Below are positions 36,495 through 45,477 of a stretch of DNA of 64,000 bases, one piece after another. The notes beneath the pieces were generated by a model. That model was not told the DNA's origin. It did not search any database and saw only the letters and a list, made by a program, of their open reading frames with translations. The stretch comes from Paenibacillus silvisoli (GTDB lineage: Bacteria > Bacillota > Bacilli > Paenibacillales > Paenibacillaceae). The stretch covers positions 4,384,001-4,448,000 of the forward strand of contig NZ_CP133017.1 of the NCBI RefSeq assembly GCF_030866765.1, read 5' to 3'. Position 1 is the stretch's first letter. Every line of letters starts with the position of its first letter. The position numbers were made by a program, and so were the translations under genes.

Positions 36495-37285
36495 ATGCTT
36501 CCTTTCGATCCAACGCTTATTGCGAAGCCCATAAGCTAACTATAGGGATGCCGGACGCCGATTCGGCAGCGTACTCATTCCATAACAACGATATTGGCGA
36601 AGAAGTCGCCGCATTCGTAGATCGCTTCGGAGTGAACCTCGATGTGCCCGACCGGAAGACGGTGGGCATGCTGTTTTTCAAACGCTATTGCGCCTTTTTC
36701 GCCGGGGTCGTCTATACGTGGCTGCATGACCGCCATCCTCTTAATCTCTCCTTCCAAAACATTCGCTACGTGCTGAATGGCGCCAATATGAAGTATTTTA
36801 TCGTTAGCGCGGAGCCGCTTCCCGCGGTTGCGGCCCTGACGAACGAAGCTGATCGGGACGAAGCCTACATGCGCCATGTCTTCCGCGAGCATGCCGCTCC
36901 TGTCATTAAAGCCGTCGCCAGCCATACCGGCGTTTCAACGGCAAGCCTATGGCATTCCGTCGCTTATATCCTCGCCTATTGGAAGCAGGAATGGCTGCTG
37001 GACTCCCCTTCCGGCGAATTTAGGACACGAATCGGGCACTGGTTCGACAACGCGGCTGATCTCGGAAAACCTGCCTGGCTGCCGGAGCGAGCCGTCAACC
37101 CGCTGACCTGCGGCTTCCGGGAGGTTGCGGATCCGCTGCATGAAGGCCGCAGCATTCTCATTCGCAAAGCGTGCTGCCTGAACTATAAACGGCGCGACGA
37201 TGACGACCCTTATTGCTACACATGCCCGCTCATTTCCGACGAGCTTCGGCTGGAGAAATTTATGGATGCCCATGCGGCGAACTAA
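36495..37285 (+). CDS. FhuF-like ferric-siderophore reductase, apparent N-terminal frameshift
   Basis: A (2Fe-2S) protein of the FhuF/IucA-C-terminal type that reduces ferric siderophores in the cytoplasm. The cluster ligands are in CCLNYKRRDDDDPYCYTCPL near the C-terminus. The frame open from ATG 36548 gives 245 residues but has no usable ribosome site. A well-placed AGGGGA site precedes ATG 36495, which opens MLPFDPTLIAKPIS and then hits a stop at 36537-36539; adding one base would join it to KLTIGMPDAD in the main frame. So either one base has been lost, in the genome or in the assembly, or translation begins at 36548. A Fur box controls it. Confidence 0.82.
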
Positions 37286-37296
37286 CAAGAAACGAC

Positions 37297-37325
37297 CGGC
37301 TTGCTGCGGCAAGCCGTTATTTTTG
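37297..37325 (+). terminator. Terminator of the FhuF-like gene
   Basis: A perfect 8-bp stem (37297-37304 with 37309-37316), 4-nt loop, then TTATTTTT. Confidence 0.88.
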
Positions 37326-37345
37326 CTGCAACAATAAAAAAGTTA

Positions 37346-37374
37346 TTGAAAATGATTCTCATTTGCACTAAAAT
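37346..37374 (+). promoter_or_regulatory. Fur-regulated promoter of the lipoprotein gene
   Basis: TTGAAA (37346-37351) and TAAAAT (37369-37374) with a 17-bp spacer; the Fur box TGAAAATGATTCTCA (37347-37361) occupies the -35 and spacer. Confidence 0.85.
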
Positions 37375-37426
37375 GACAAAAGCATTGTTTGCGATCCCAT
37401 TTTGTAGAACCAAAGGAGGAATTTAG

Positions 37427-38221
37427 GTGAAACGATATGTAGTCATCGCCGTTGCCGCAGCAGCTATTATGGCCTCGGGCTGCAGCAGCTCGCCAAATGC
37501 GGGAAATACGCCTGCAGCAGAATCAAACGACGGCGGCGGCAAGGCGGTATCCCAGGAGGCCGCTTTGTTAGACGCACAGGAGGCGGATTCGGAAGAGACG
37601 GCCGGCTCGGAGGAAATTGCCGATTCGGAAACCGGCGAGCAAACGGGCGTAACGGAAGAAGCCGACCCAGCAGCGGACTCCGCTGCCGAAGAGCCGGCGA
37701 AGAATGATGATGTGAAGCCGGCAGAATCTGATAGCGCCGAGAAGCCTAAGCCCGAGGAAGACAAGAATACCGAGGATAAGCCGGCCGTCAAGAAACAGCC
37801 GAAGGCCGAACAGAAAGTGCAAGAAGCCAAGAAAAGCAATGAACAAGTGAACAAAGCCGTCTCGGATTCCATCATGGACAACGCGAAGGATAAGAAGAAC
37901 GCCGACACTCCGGCTTCCGATGCGTTGAAGAAACAGATCGAGTCGATCAGATCCCAAGTGAAGGAACTTAAGCAGCATACCGAGAACAACGACGCCGAGC
38001 AAATGAAGACGGTTTCCGGTCAAATCGCCTCCTCTTGGGAAGCGATGAAAGCCGATGTTAAATCCGCCGCTCCTGACATGATCAAATTCCTTGACGAGAA
38101 AATGGTTGCCCTCGCCGAGCTCAAGGATGCCGATGCCATCGACCAAGCGGCCATGCTCCAGCTTAACTACGAGCTGTACCAAAGCTTCCGCCAGCTCGCC
38201 GACAAAGCGGGCGTGCAGTAA
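37427..38221 (+). CDS. Iron-regulated lipoprotein of unknown function
   Basis: A 264-residue lipoprotein: signal peptide, lipobox ASGC with Cys19. Residues 20-145 are a very acidic then mixed-charge linker rich in Ala, Glu, Asp, Lys and Pro. Residues 155-264 form a compact, helical C-terminal domain (KKQIESIRSQVKELKQH, SGQIASSWEAMKADVKSAAP, LNYELYQSFRQLADKAG). The GTG start at 37427 follows AAAGGAGG. A Fur box overlaps the promoter and the gene stands between the FhuF-like gene and siderophore uptake genes, so a role in iron acquisition is inferred. The C-terminal part loosely recalls the helical domains of imelysin/EfeO-type proteins, but I cannot assign it. Confidence 0.82.
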   Translation: MKRYVVIAVAAAAIMASGCSSSPNAGNTPAAESNDGGGKAVSQEAALLDAQEADSEETAGSEEIADSETGEQTGVTEEADPAADSAAEEPAKNDDVKPAESDSAEKPKPEEDKNTEDKPAVKKQPKAEQKVQEAKKSNEQVNKAVSDSIMDNAKDKKNADTPASDALKKQIESIRSQVKELKQHTENNDAEQMKTVSGQIASSWEAMKADVKSAAPDMIKFLDEKMVALAELKDADAIDQAAMLQLNYELYQSFRQLADKAGVQ

Positions 38222-38245
38222 GAGGGGTTTTCTGGAAATTATCTC

Positions 38246-38304
38246 TTGACAGTTCTCATGGACTCGTACTATCCTACTTACTGATGATAATGATAATCGT
38301 TATC
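38246..38304 (+). promoter_or_regulatory. Promoter and near-consensus Fur box of the siderophore uptake operon
   Basis: GATAATGATAATCGTTATC (38286-38304) matches the 19-bp Fur consensus at 18 positions. An upstream TTGACA (38246-38251) with TATCCT 18 bp later would put the transcription start at the box. Confidence 0.9.
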
Positions 38305-38333
38305 AATATAAAGAAAGGTGGATCATTCTTCTC

Positions 38334-39608
38334 ATGTCTAAGCCCTTATCCCGTACCATCGCATTGCTCTTAACCTTCGTTCTTGCCATCGCCGTCATTC
38401 CGTTCTCGGCGGCAGCGGCGGGACAACCGATCAGCGTCGTCCTCGACGGCGGCAAGCTGAGCTTCGACGTTCCTCCGCAAGTCATCGGCGGCTCGACGAT
38501 GATTCCTTACCGCCTTCTCTCCGAGAAGCTCGGCGCTAAGCTTTCGTACGATCAGAAAGCGAAGAAGCTGAGCGTTACGCGCAATAGCACAACCGTGCAG
38601 CTGACGATCGGGAGCAGCCAAGCCTCCATCAACGGCAAAGCGGTAACGCTGGATGCCAAAGCGGTCGAGAAAGACGGCCGTACGCTCGTTCCTCTGCGCT
38701 TCCTGGGCGAAGCATTCGGCCTGTGGGTCAACTGGAACAGCGGCACGAAGACGGTTAACCTCGACAGCAAGCGCACCATTACGCATGCAATGGGCAAAAC
38801 GACGCTGACTTCCGTGCCTAAGCGCGTTGCCGTATTGTTTAACGGCATGGTCGACATCTCCCTCACGCTCGGCGTGAAGCCGGTCGGCGCCGTCGAATCG
38901 TGGGTTCAAACGCCTTGGTACCACTACCTCCGCCAAGATATGGGCGGCGTGAAAAACCTCGGTAGCGAGCTTCAACCGAACATGGAAGCGATCGTAGCGC
39001 TGAAGCCGGATCTGATCATCGGTTCGAAGACGCGCCACGAAAAAATTTACGACCAGCTGTCCAAAATCGCGCCGACGATCTTCGTTGAAGAAGTGTTCGG
39101 CTGGAAAGACAACATGGCGATGGGCGCCAAAGCATTGAACCGCGAAGATGCGGCGAATGTCTTCATGGCGGACTGGAATAAACGCGTCGCCGACTTCAAA
39201 TCCAAAATCGGCAGCCGCGCAAACACGGAAGTATCGATCATTCGCTTCCAAGACGACAATACCGCCCGCTTCTATGTCACCGGTTTTGCCGGCACGATTC
39301 TCGAAGAGCTCGGCTTGAAGCGTCCGAAAGCGCAGCAGGTGGACGGCAAGGTGCTTGTGAACCTTACTTCCCAGGAGCAAATTCCGATGATGGACGGCGA
39401 CGTGATTTTCGATATCTCGTCCAGCTACGGTGAAGGCAAAGAGTTCAAGACGCAGCAGGAATGGCAGAAGAATCCGCTGTGGACGAACCTCAAAGGCGTG
39501 AAGAACAAGAAATACTACAAGGTCAACGATATTACATGGAACATGTCCGGCGGCGCTACCGCTGCGAAAATGATGCTCGACGACCTGTTCTTCTACTTCG
39601 ATCTGTAA
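38334..39608 (+). CDS. Siderophore-binding protein with N-terminal copper amine oxidase-like domain
   Basis: A 424-residue exported protein. A signal peptide (to about residue 28, with no lipobox Cys) is followed by a copper amine oxidase N1-type domain at about 30-145 (MIPYRLLSEKLGAKLSYD, then RTLVPLRFLGEAFGLWVNW). A FecB/FhuD-type class III binding domain fills 160-424 (RVAVLFNGMVDISLTLGVKP, MEAIVALKPDLIIGSK). Most Gram-positive binding proteins are lipid-anchored; this one may instead be held at the wall by the N-terminal domain. It is first in an operon with two FecCD permease genes, under a Fur box. The ATG at 38334 is preceded by AAAGGTGG at a long spacing. Confidence 0.9.
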   Translation: MSKPLSRTIALLLTFVLAIAVIPFSAAAAGQPISVVLDGGKLSFDVPPQVIGGSTMIPYRLLSEKLGAKLSYDQKAKKLSVTRNSTTVQLTIGSSQASINGKAVTLDAKAVEKDGRTLVPLRFLGEAFGLWVNWNSGTKTVNLDSKRTITHAMGKTTLTSVPKRVAVLFNGMVDISLTLGVKPVGAVESWVQTPWYHYLRQDMGGVKNLGSELQPNMEAIVALKPDLIIGSKTRHEKIYDQLSKIAPTIFVEEVFGWKDNMAMGAKALNREDAANVFMADWNKRVADFKSKIGSRANTEVSIIRFQDDNTARFYVTGFAGTILEELGLKRPKAQQVDGKVLVNLTSQEQIPMMDGDVIFDISSSYGEGKEFKTQQEWQKNPLWTNLKGVKNKKYYKVNDITWNMSGGATAAKMMLDDLFFYFDL

Positions 39609-39640
39609 GTATAACGAAACTACATGAATCACGTCTGGGA

Positions 39641-39662
39641 GAATGGGCCGTCCGGCTCATTC
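39641..39662 (+). promoter_or_regulatory. Intercistronic hairpin after the binding-protein gene
   Basis: A 10-bp stem with one mismatch (39641-39650 with 39653-39662) and a 2-nt nominal loop sits between the binding-protein and permease genes and is followed by TTTCG. It probably reduces read-through or protects the upstream message. Confidence 0.55.
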
Positions 39663-39693
39663 TTTCGTGCGTCATGGGACTGGAGATAACCGC

Positions 39694-40707
39694 ATGGAGA
39701 GGTTGTATGCCGGAAGCCTTGCGAAAGGCGCCGGCCTTGTCATCGGACTGATTCTATTATTGCTATTGATCATGGCCAGCATGGTATTCGGAGCCACGCC
39801 GATCACGATGTCGGACGTGTACCATTCCTTCGCCAATTATGACGCTTCGTCGAATGAACAGATTATCGTTCAGACGTCGCGCGCGCCGCGGGCGTTTGTC
39901 GCCGCCGCAATCGGAGCGAGCCTGGCCGTTGCGGGAGCGCTCATTCAAGGCTTAACCCGCAATCCGCTCGCGGACCCGAACGTGCTCGGCATCAATTTCG
40001 GCGCCTCGTTTGCCGTCGTCTTCTCCGTGACGATGCTGTCGGTCAGCTCGCTTCCGCTGCTGACGGCCGCGTCCTTTGTCGGAGCAGCCGCCGCCGCCCT
40101 TGCCGTTTACCTGCTGGGCTCGCTCGGCCGCGACGGCTTGACGCCGCTCAAAATCATTCTGGCCGGCGCCGCGCTCAGCGCCCTCTTCTCCTCGTTTACC
40201 CAAGGCATGCTTGTGCTCGATGAACAAAGCCTGAACGATGTCATGTTCTGGCTTACCGGTTCCGTCGCGGGCCGCTCGCTCGACATGCTGATGGCCGTCC
40301 TGCCGTTCATGGCCGCGGGCTGGGCGGCTTCGCTTTGGATCGCCAGGCATATGAACGTGCTTACGATGGGCGAAGACACGGCCCAAGGGCTGGGGCAGCG
40401 AACGATCTATATTAAACTAACCGCTGGCGTTATCGTCATGGCGTTAGCGGGGAGCTCCGTCGCGGTAGCCGGACCGGTCGGTTTTATCGGGCTCGTCATT
40501 CCGACAATGGCCCGCATGTTCGCCGGCAACGATTTTCGCTGGATTATTCCGTACTCCGCTTTGCTTGGCGGCATTCTTGTGCTGGCGGCCGACATCGGCG
40601 CACGATTCGTCATTAAGCCGGAGGAGCTTCCGGTTGGCGTCATGACGGCGGTGATCGGCATTCCCGCCTTTATCGCGATCGCCAGAAAGGGGAGCTTGAA
40701 GTCTTGA
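39694..40707 (+). CDS. FecCD-family iron-siderophore permease (first)
   Basis: A 337-residue membrane protein of the BtuC/FecCD family with about ten helices. Conserved features are SRAPRAFVAAAIGASLAVAG, IQGLTRNPLADPNVLGI and the Gly-rich ATPase-coupling segment VAGPVGFIGLVIPTMARM. ATG 39694 has a GGAG site; the frame is open further upstream without one. It should pair with the permease encoded immediately downstream (4-nt overlap) to carry ferric siderophore delivered by the binding protein. The ATPase is not encoded here. Confidence 0.94.
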   Translation: MERLYAGSLAKGAGLVIGLILLLLLIMASMVFGATPITMSDVYHSFANYDASSNEQIIVQTSRAPRAFVAAAIGASLAVAGALIQGLTRNPLADPNVLGINFGASFAVVFSVTMLSVSSLPLLTAASFVGAAAAALAVYLLGSLGRDGLTPLKIILAGAALSALFSSFTQGMLVLDEQSLNDVMFWLTGSVAGRSLDMLMAVLPFMAAGWAASLWIARHMNVLTMGEDTAQGLGQRTIYIKLTAGVIVMALAGSSVAVAGPVGFIGLVIPTMARMFAGNDFRWIIPYSALLGGILVLAADIGARFVIKPEELPVGVMTAVIGIPAFIAIARKGSLKS

Positions 40708-41744
40708 AAAACCATACGTATATTCGATTGGGCAAGCTGCCCGTCTCCTTCTTCATGCACCGGAAAACGATCAAGCTCATCATCGGGCTTGTACTTGCGA
40801 GCATCTTCGCGCTGCTGATCAGCACCGCGCTTGGCGATTTGCGCATCTCCCCGATCGAGGTGATTCGAACGCTGCTTGGCGGCGGCGGCGAAGAGTCCAG
40901 GCTCATCATCCATACGCTGCGGCTGCCGCGCATCATCGCCGCGTTTCTCGTAGGCGCTTCGCTTGCGGCTGCCGGCGCCATTCTGCAAGGCATCATCCGG
41001 AACCCGCTCGCATCGCCCGATATCATCGGCATTACAAGCGGCGCTTCCGTAGCGGCGGTTGCTTTCATTACGTATTTCTCAGGCACGCTAAGCATCGCGT
41101 GGATGCCGGTTGCCGCCATGATCGGCGCGGGAATCACCTCGCTCATCATTTATCTGCTTGCTTGGAAGAAAGGCGTAACGCCCATCCGGCTCGTCCTGAT
41201 CGGCATCGGCATTAATTTTTTGCTGGCGTCCGCGACGAAGGTGATGCTCGTCATGAATCCGAATTATACCGCGTCGCAGGCATACATCTGGCTAACCGGC
41301 ACCGTATACGGTACCGACTGGGAAATGATACGGAGCCTTGTCCCTTGGGTCGTCGTCTTCATTCCGCTTTCGTTCTTGTTCGCGCGGAATGTCAACGTCC
41401 TTCAGCTCGGCGACGATATCGCCATGGGCGTCGGCACCGCCGTTCAAAGACAGCGCTTCATGCTGCTCTTGATTAGCGTTGCGCTGGCCGGAGCGGCCGT
41501 TTCCGTCGGCGGGGCCGTCTCCTTCGTCGGCTTGATCGCGCCGCACATGACCCGCAAGCTTGTCGGCCCGGCCTTCGGCGGCGCGCTTCCGATCGCGGCG
41601 CTCATCGGCGGCCTCATGGTCGTCACGGCGGATACGGTCGCAAGGACCGCCTTCCTGCCCTACGATATTCCGGTCGGCGTCTTTACGGCCGGCATCGGCG
41701 CACCGTTCTTTATTTATTTGCTTTACCGGCACCGGAACGGGTAA
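40704..41744 (+). CDS. FecCD-family iron-siderophore permease (second)
   Basis: A 346-residue partner permease with LRLPRIIAAFLVGASLAAAG, LQGIIRNPLASPDIIGI and GAVSFVGLIAPHMTRKLVG. The start is a TTG that overlaps the previous stop (TTGA), with an AAAGGGGAG site 9 nt upstream, so translation is coupled. A strong bidirectional terminator follows directly, which ends the operon without an ATP-binding subunit gene. Confidence 0.94.
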   Translation: MKNHTYIRLGKLPVSFFMHRKTIKLIIGLVLASIFALLISTALGDLRISPIEVIRTLLGGGGEESRLIIHTLRLPRIIAAFLVGASLAAAGAILQGIIRNPLASPDIIGITSGASVAAVAFITYFSGTLSIAWMPVAAMIGAGITSLIIYLLAWKKGVTPIRLVLIGIGINFLLASATKVMLVMNPNYTASQAYIWLTGTVYGTDWEMIRSLVPWVVVFIPLSFLFARNVNVLQLGDDIAMGVGTAVQRQRFMLLLISVALAGAAVSVGGAVSFVGLIAPHMTRKLVGPAFGGALPIAALIGGLMVVTADTVARTAFLPYDIPVGVFTAGIGAPFFIYLLYRHRNG

Positions 41745-41757
41745 CGGCAATAACGGC

Positions 41758-41795
41758 AAAAACCTCCTGATGCGCGATGGCGTCAGGAGGTTTTT
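41758..41795. terminator. Bidirectional terminator between the siderophore operon and the chemoreceptor gene
   Basis: A perfect 13-bp stem (41758-41770 with 41783-41795) whose arms start with five A and end with five T. Confidence 0.95.
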
Positions 41796-41822
41796 CATGC
41801 TAACCCAGCGAAAGCTGCGTGC

Positions 41823-43703
41823 TTAATACTTGAATTTCTCGACCGATTCATTCAGCTTGCCCGCCATGGACGACAGCTCCATCGAAGATGCCGCGGTCTC
41901 TTCCGCCGCTGCCGCCGATTGCTCGCTGATCGCGGCGACGGAGCTGATGGAGTGCAATACCTCGCTCGAGGCAGCCGCCTGCTCTTGGCTGTTCTTGAAA
42001 ATTTCCTCGACCTTGCTAGAGGTCAGCTGGACATTTTGCACGATGCCGTTGAAGGAATCCCTTGTCTTCGAGAACTGCGACACGCTCTCGGCTACCGCCA
42101 GAACGCTTTTCTCGGCGCTGTTCTGCATCACTTTGATGATTCCCGCGATTTGGCGCGTTGCGTCCCCGCTTCGCTCGGCCAGCTTGCGCACCTCATCCGC
42201 GACGACGGCAAAGCCTCTGCCCTGCTCGCCTGCCCGCGCCGCTTCGATCGCCGCGTTCAGCGCCAGCAAATTCGTCTGCTCCGCGATATCGTTGATGACG
42301 CCGCTAATGTCGCCGATCCGGCGCGAATCGCCCTCCAGCTGCGCCATGTGCTGGTTCACTTCGTCCATCTGTCCGATCGTTTGGTTGATCAGGCCGGTGC
42401 CTTCCTTGGCGATGTTCACCGTTTCGCCGGAGAGCATTCTCGCTTCCTTCGCGCTCGAGGTGACCGATCGAATCGAGTCGTCGAGCCTAGCGAACAACCC
42501 GGACATGACGCTTGCTTGCGCCGCCTGCTCCACGCTGCCCTTGGCCACTTCGTCGGTGCTGACCGTAATTTGGTCGGCGGAATACGCCACGCTCTCCGAA
42601 GCGCCGGAAACTTGCTTGATCATGCTCGACAAACCGTCCAGCATGCCGTTCATATGCGTCGCCAGTTCGCCTAGTTCATCCTTAGAGCGGATTTCGATCC
42701 GAGGACGCAGGTCGCCGGTGGACAGCTTCTCAACCAGCTGCGTAATATAGACGATCGGACGGACCATCCGGTTCGTAAACACATAGATCGCGATCAGCGC
42801 GCCAAGCGCAACAAGCAGCGCCGTAATGAGCGTGGTCCGCATCATCTGGCTGATTGGCGCCGTCAATTCCTTCTCCGGTACGGTCAGCATCGTCACGAAG
42901 CCGGTATCCGAGGCGTAAGCGTAACCGATTTTTTTCGCGCCGCCGAACGTATATTCGAAATGGGTATCGATCCCTTTTCGGGCGGATTGGAAGGCTTCCG
43001 TCAGCTCGGGAACGTTCATGTCGGCGACGTTCTTTTTCATAATATAGGATGCATCCGGATGATAGATGATCATGCCGTTCGAGTCCAACAGAACCGCATA
43101 GCCGGTTTCGCCGACCTTCGCGTCGCGAATGATTTGCGTCGCTTCGTTGATCTCGACCGAGGACGAATAGAAGCCGTAGGTCGTACCATCGTGAATAAGC
43201 GGAGCGGCGATCGGCACGATTAAGATGGACGGATCGACCTTGGACGGCGCCGGCGGCGCGATGGCCGATTGCCCCTGTTTCAGCTGCGGAATATAGGTTC
43301 TTCCGGAAAGATCCAGCGCCTTGCCCGAGCTTAATACGGCATTTTTGCCATCCAAGTCGAGCGAGAACGCAACGCCCTGGGTAAACACTTCGTTATTCGC
43401 TTTGGCGAACGCCGCGACCAGCTCCAGCTGCTTCGCCCGATCGGCGCCTAGCTGCTGGCCGTACGAAGCGACCGCTTCAAGCTTTGCCAGCTCCTGCTTC
43501 ATGTTCTCGTCGAAGGAGCCGGAAATAGTTTCGGATAACAAGGCCAGCTCTTTGTCGATCTGATTGCGGAACAGCGTGGAGTTCGGCAGAAACAGCGCAA
43601 CGGACATCGCCGCTACAATAATGATGACAATGATTAACGTAACTGCCGAGAATCGGGTTGCCAGCTTGCGAAACGCAAACAGACCAAATGCTTTACTTAC
43701 CAT
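41823..43703 (-). CDS. Methyl-accepting chemotaxis protein with dCache sensor
   Basis: A 626-residue transmembrane chemoreceptor. A helix near 17-38 and another near 285-308 bracket a double-Cache ligand-binding domain (VFTQGVAFSLDLDGKNAVLS, YAVLLDSNGMIIYHPDASY). HAMP is at about 310-365, and the signalling hairpin tip reads DIAEQTNLLALNAAIEAARA with EQGRGFAVVADEVRKLAERS. It should bind CheA/CheW and be methylated by CheR. A good AGGAGG site precedes the start. The ligand is unknown; the position beside iron uptake genes may be coincidence. Confidence 0.95.
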   Translation of the reverse strand: MVSKAFGLFAFRKLATRFSAVTLIIVIIIVAAMSVALFLPNSTLFRNQIDKELALLSETISGSFDENMKQELAKLEAVASYGQQLGADRAKQLELVAAFAKANNEVFTQGVAFSLDLDGKNAVLSSGKALDLSGRTYIPQLKQGQSAIAPPAPSKVDPSILIVPIAAPLIHDGTTYGFYSSSVEINEATQIIRDAKVGETGYAVLLDSNGMIIYHPDASYIMKKNVADMNVPELTEAFQSARKGIDTHFEYTFGGAKKIGYAYASDTGFVTMLTVPEKELTAPISQMMRTTLITALLVALGALIAIYVFTNRMVRPIVYITQLVEKLSTGDLRPRIEIRSKDELGELATHMNGMLDGLSSMIKQVSGASESVAYSADQITVSTDEVAKGSVEQAAQASVMSGLFARLDDSIRSVTSSAKEARMLSGETVNIAKEGTGLINQTIGQMDEVNQHMAQLEGDSRRIGDISGVINDIAEQTNLLALNAAIEAARAGEQGRGFAVVADEVRKLAERSGDATRQIAGIIKVMQNSAEKSVLAVAESVSQFSKTRDSFNGIVQNVQLTSSKVEEIFKNSQEQAAASSEVLHSISSVAAISEQSAAAAEETAASSMELSSMAGKLNESVEKFKY

Positions 43704-43854
43704 CGCTTTTAGGACCTCCTACATGGGGTTGAGTGGGTGAATGCCGATTATGCCTACCCCCAGTCTAATCGCCAAATGTTTAGGAAGGTCGCGCATAAAA
43801 ATTAGATCGAAGCGAGATTTCTATAAAAAGTTAAAAGAATGTTAGACAACCGGC

Positions 43855-45477
43855 TCAACCGCCGATGGCGCTGCCGTCTCCCCGCGGATCAGCCGCTCCG
43901 CTCAAGAGACCGTCGTCGCTGATCCGTATGCCCTGCGCCTGCCCCATAATGCCGTCCCATTCCTCCACAACCTCCACTTGATGGCCGCTGCGCTTCAACC
44001 GTTCGGCCGCATCGCCGAGCTGCCGGTTTTCCAATCGCAGCTTGTCGCTGTCCTCGCCCCAGGTCCGGCCATATACCCACCTTGGCAATGAAATCGCTTC
44101 CTGAATCGTGCAGCCGTAATCCACGATGCCGGTGAGGATCGACAGCTGCGTTTGCGGCTGACCTTCGCCCCCTTGCGTTCCCATGAGCAGACAAGGCTTG
44201 CCTTCCTTGAGCGCCATGCCGGGCATCAACGTATGAAAGGTTCGCTTGCCCGGCGCCAGCACGTTCGGATGCCCATCGTCCAAAGAAAAGTAGGAACCCC
44301 GATTTTGCAAAATAATGCCCGTCTCTCCGGCGACGTACGCCGAACCGAAATCGTAATACAGGCTTTGGATGAACGAGACGGCGTTGCCTTCTTCATCGAC
44401 GACGGCCGCGTAGGAAGTATCCTGTCCGCTCGGCGGCGATGCATAGCCGTCCGACTGCGCCGCCGTCGGGCTGAGGATGTCGCGGACCAGCTCCTCCGCA
44501 AGGTCGCCGCTGAGCAGCCGATCCAGCGGAATTGCGTGAAAGGCCGGATCGGTCAAATGCAGATCCCGGAGGCGGAAAGCCCGCTTCACGACCTCGGCCA
44601 TCAAATGGTAAAATGCCGCGGAATGCCGGGGGATGCGCGCAAGCTCGATCCGATCCAGCATGTTCAGCATCATCAGCAGGGCAAAGCCTTGCGAGTTCGG
44701 TGGCATTTGGCAAATCCGCAGCCCCCTGTATGTAACGGCTAGAGGCTCCACCCATTCGCTGCGGTGCGCCGCAAAGTCCTGTTCCGTTAAGTAACCGCCG
44801 TCCTCACGAATCGCTCCGACCATCGCTTGCATTAGCCCGCCGGTGTAAAAGGCATCGCGTCCGCCCTCCATGATCGCGCGCAGCGATTCTGCAAGCATCG
44901 GCTGTGCCAGCTTTGCGCCTTCCCGCTTTAAAACGCTAGACGAGGAGGCTGCCGCGGAGTCGAAGTAAAGCGCGTGAAGCACCGGGTCCGCGCGCAGGAG
45001 CGCCTCGTCACGCACCATCCAAGCGTGCACGTTGCGAGAAATCGGCACGCCCTCCTCCGCGTAACGGAGCGCCGGTGCGAGCAAATCAGCCCATGCCAGC
45101 TTGCCGCCGCCATACGCGGACCATGCTTCCCACCAGGCATCGACCGTACCCGGGACGGTTAACGCGCTTTGCACGCCGCGGTCAGGCAGTCTAGTAAAGC
45201 CTTGCTGCCGAAACAGGTCGGGATGCGCAGCGGCCGCCGCCCGGCCGGAGCCGTTCAGGCCGGCGACCTTATTTTGCTTAGCGGAATAAATCATGAAGAA
45301 GCTGTCGCCGCCCAAGCCTGTCATATGCGGATAGACGACGGCGAGCGCGGCGCCTATGGCCACCGCCGCGTCGACGGCGTTGCCGCCATGCTGCAGGATG
45401 CTGCTGCCAACCTGGCTCGCCAAATAATGCGGCGTCGTTACCATGAAGCGGTACGATTGCGGCATGACGTTACGCAT
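43855..45477 (-). CDS. Gamma-glutamyltransferase-family protein coupled to the ureide operon
   Basis: A 540-residue Ntn hydrolase of the GGT family without a signal peptide. The N-terminal block is ASQVGSSILQHGGNAVDAAVA, the predicted nucleophile is Thr354 in QDTSYAAVVDEEGN, and ILQNRGSYFSLDDGHPN follows. It shares overall layout with the gene at 34129-35739. Its ATG overlaps the pucG stop by 8 nt (ATGCGTAA), so it is translationally coupled to a purine-ureide enzyme. The role is unknown; hydrolysis or transfer on an amide intermediate of ureide breakdown is an inference. Confidence 0.88.
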   Translation of the reverse strand: MRNVMPQSYRFMVTTPHYLASQVGSSILQHGGNAVDAAVAIGAALAVVYPHMTGLGGDSFFMIYSAKQNKVAGLNGSGRAAAAAHPDLFRQQGFTRLPDRGVQSALTVPGTVDAWWEAWSAYGGGKLAWADLLAPALRYAEEGVPISRNVHAWMVRDEALLRADPVLHALYFDSAAASSSSVLKREGAKLAQPMLAESLRAIMEGGRDAFYTGGLMQAMVGAIREDGGYLTEQDFAAHRSEWVEPLAVTYRGLRICQMPPNSQGFALLMMLNMLDRIELARIPRHSAAFYHLMAEVVKRAFRLRDLHLTDPAFHAIPLDRLLSGDLAEELVRDILSPTAAQSDGYASPPSGQDTSYAAVVDEEGNAVSFIQSLYYDFGSAYVAGETGIILQNRGSYFSLDDGHPNVLAPGKRTFHTLMPGMALKEGKPCLLMGTQGGEGQPQTQLSILTGIVDYGCTIQEAISLPRWVYGRTWGEDSDKLRLENRQLGDAAERLKRSGHQVEVVEEWDGIMGQAQGIRISDDGLLSGAADPRGDGSAIGG

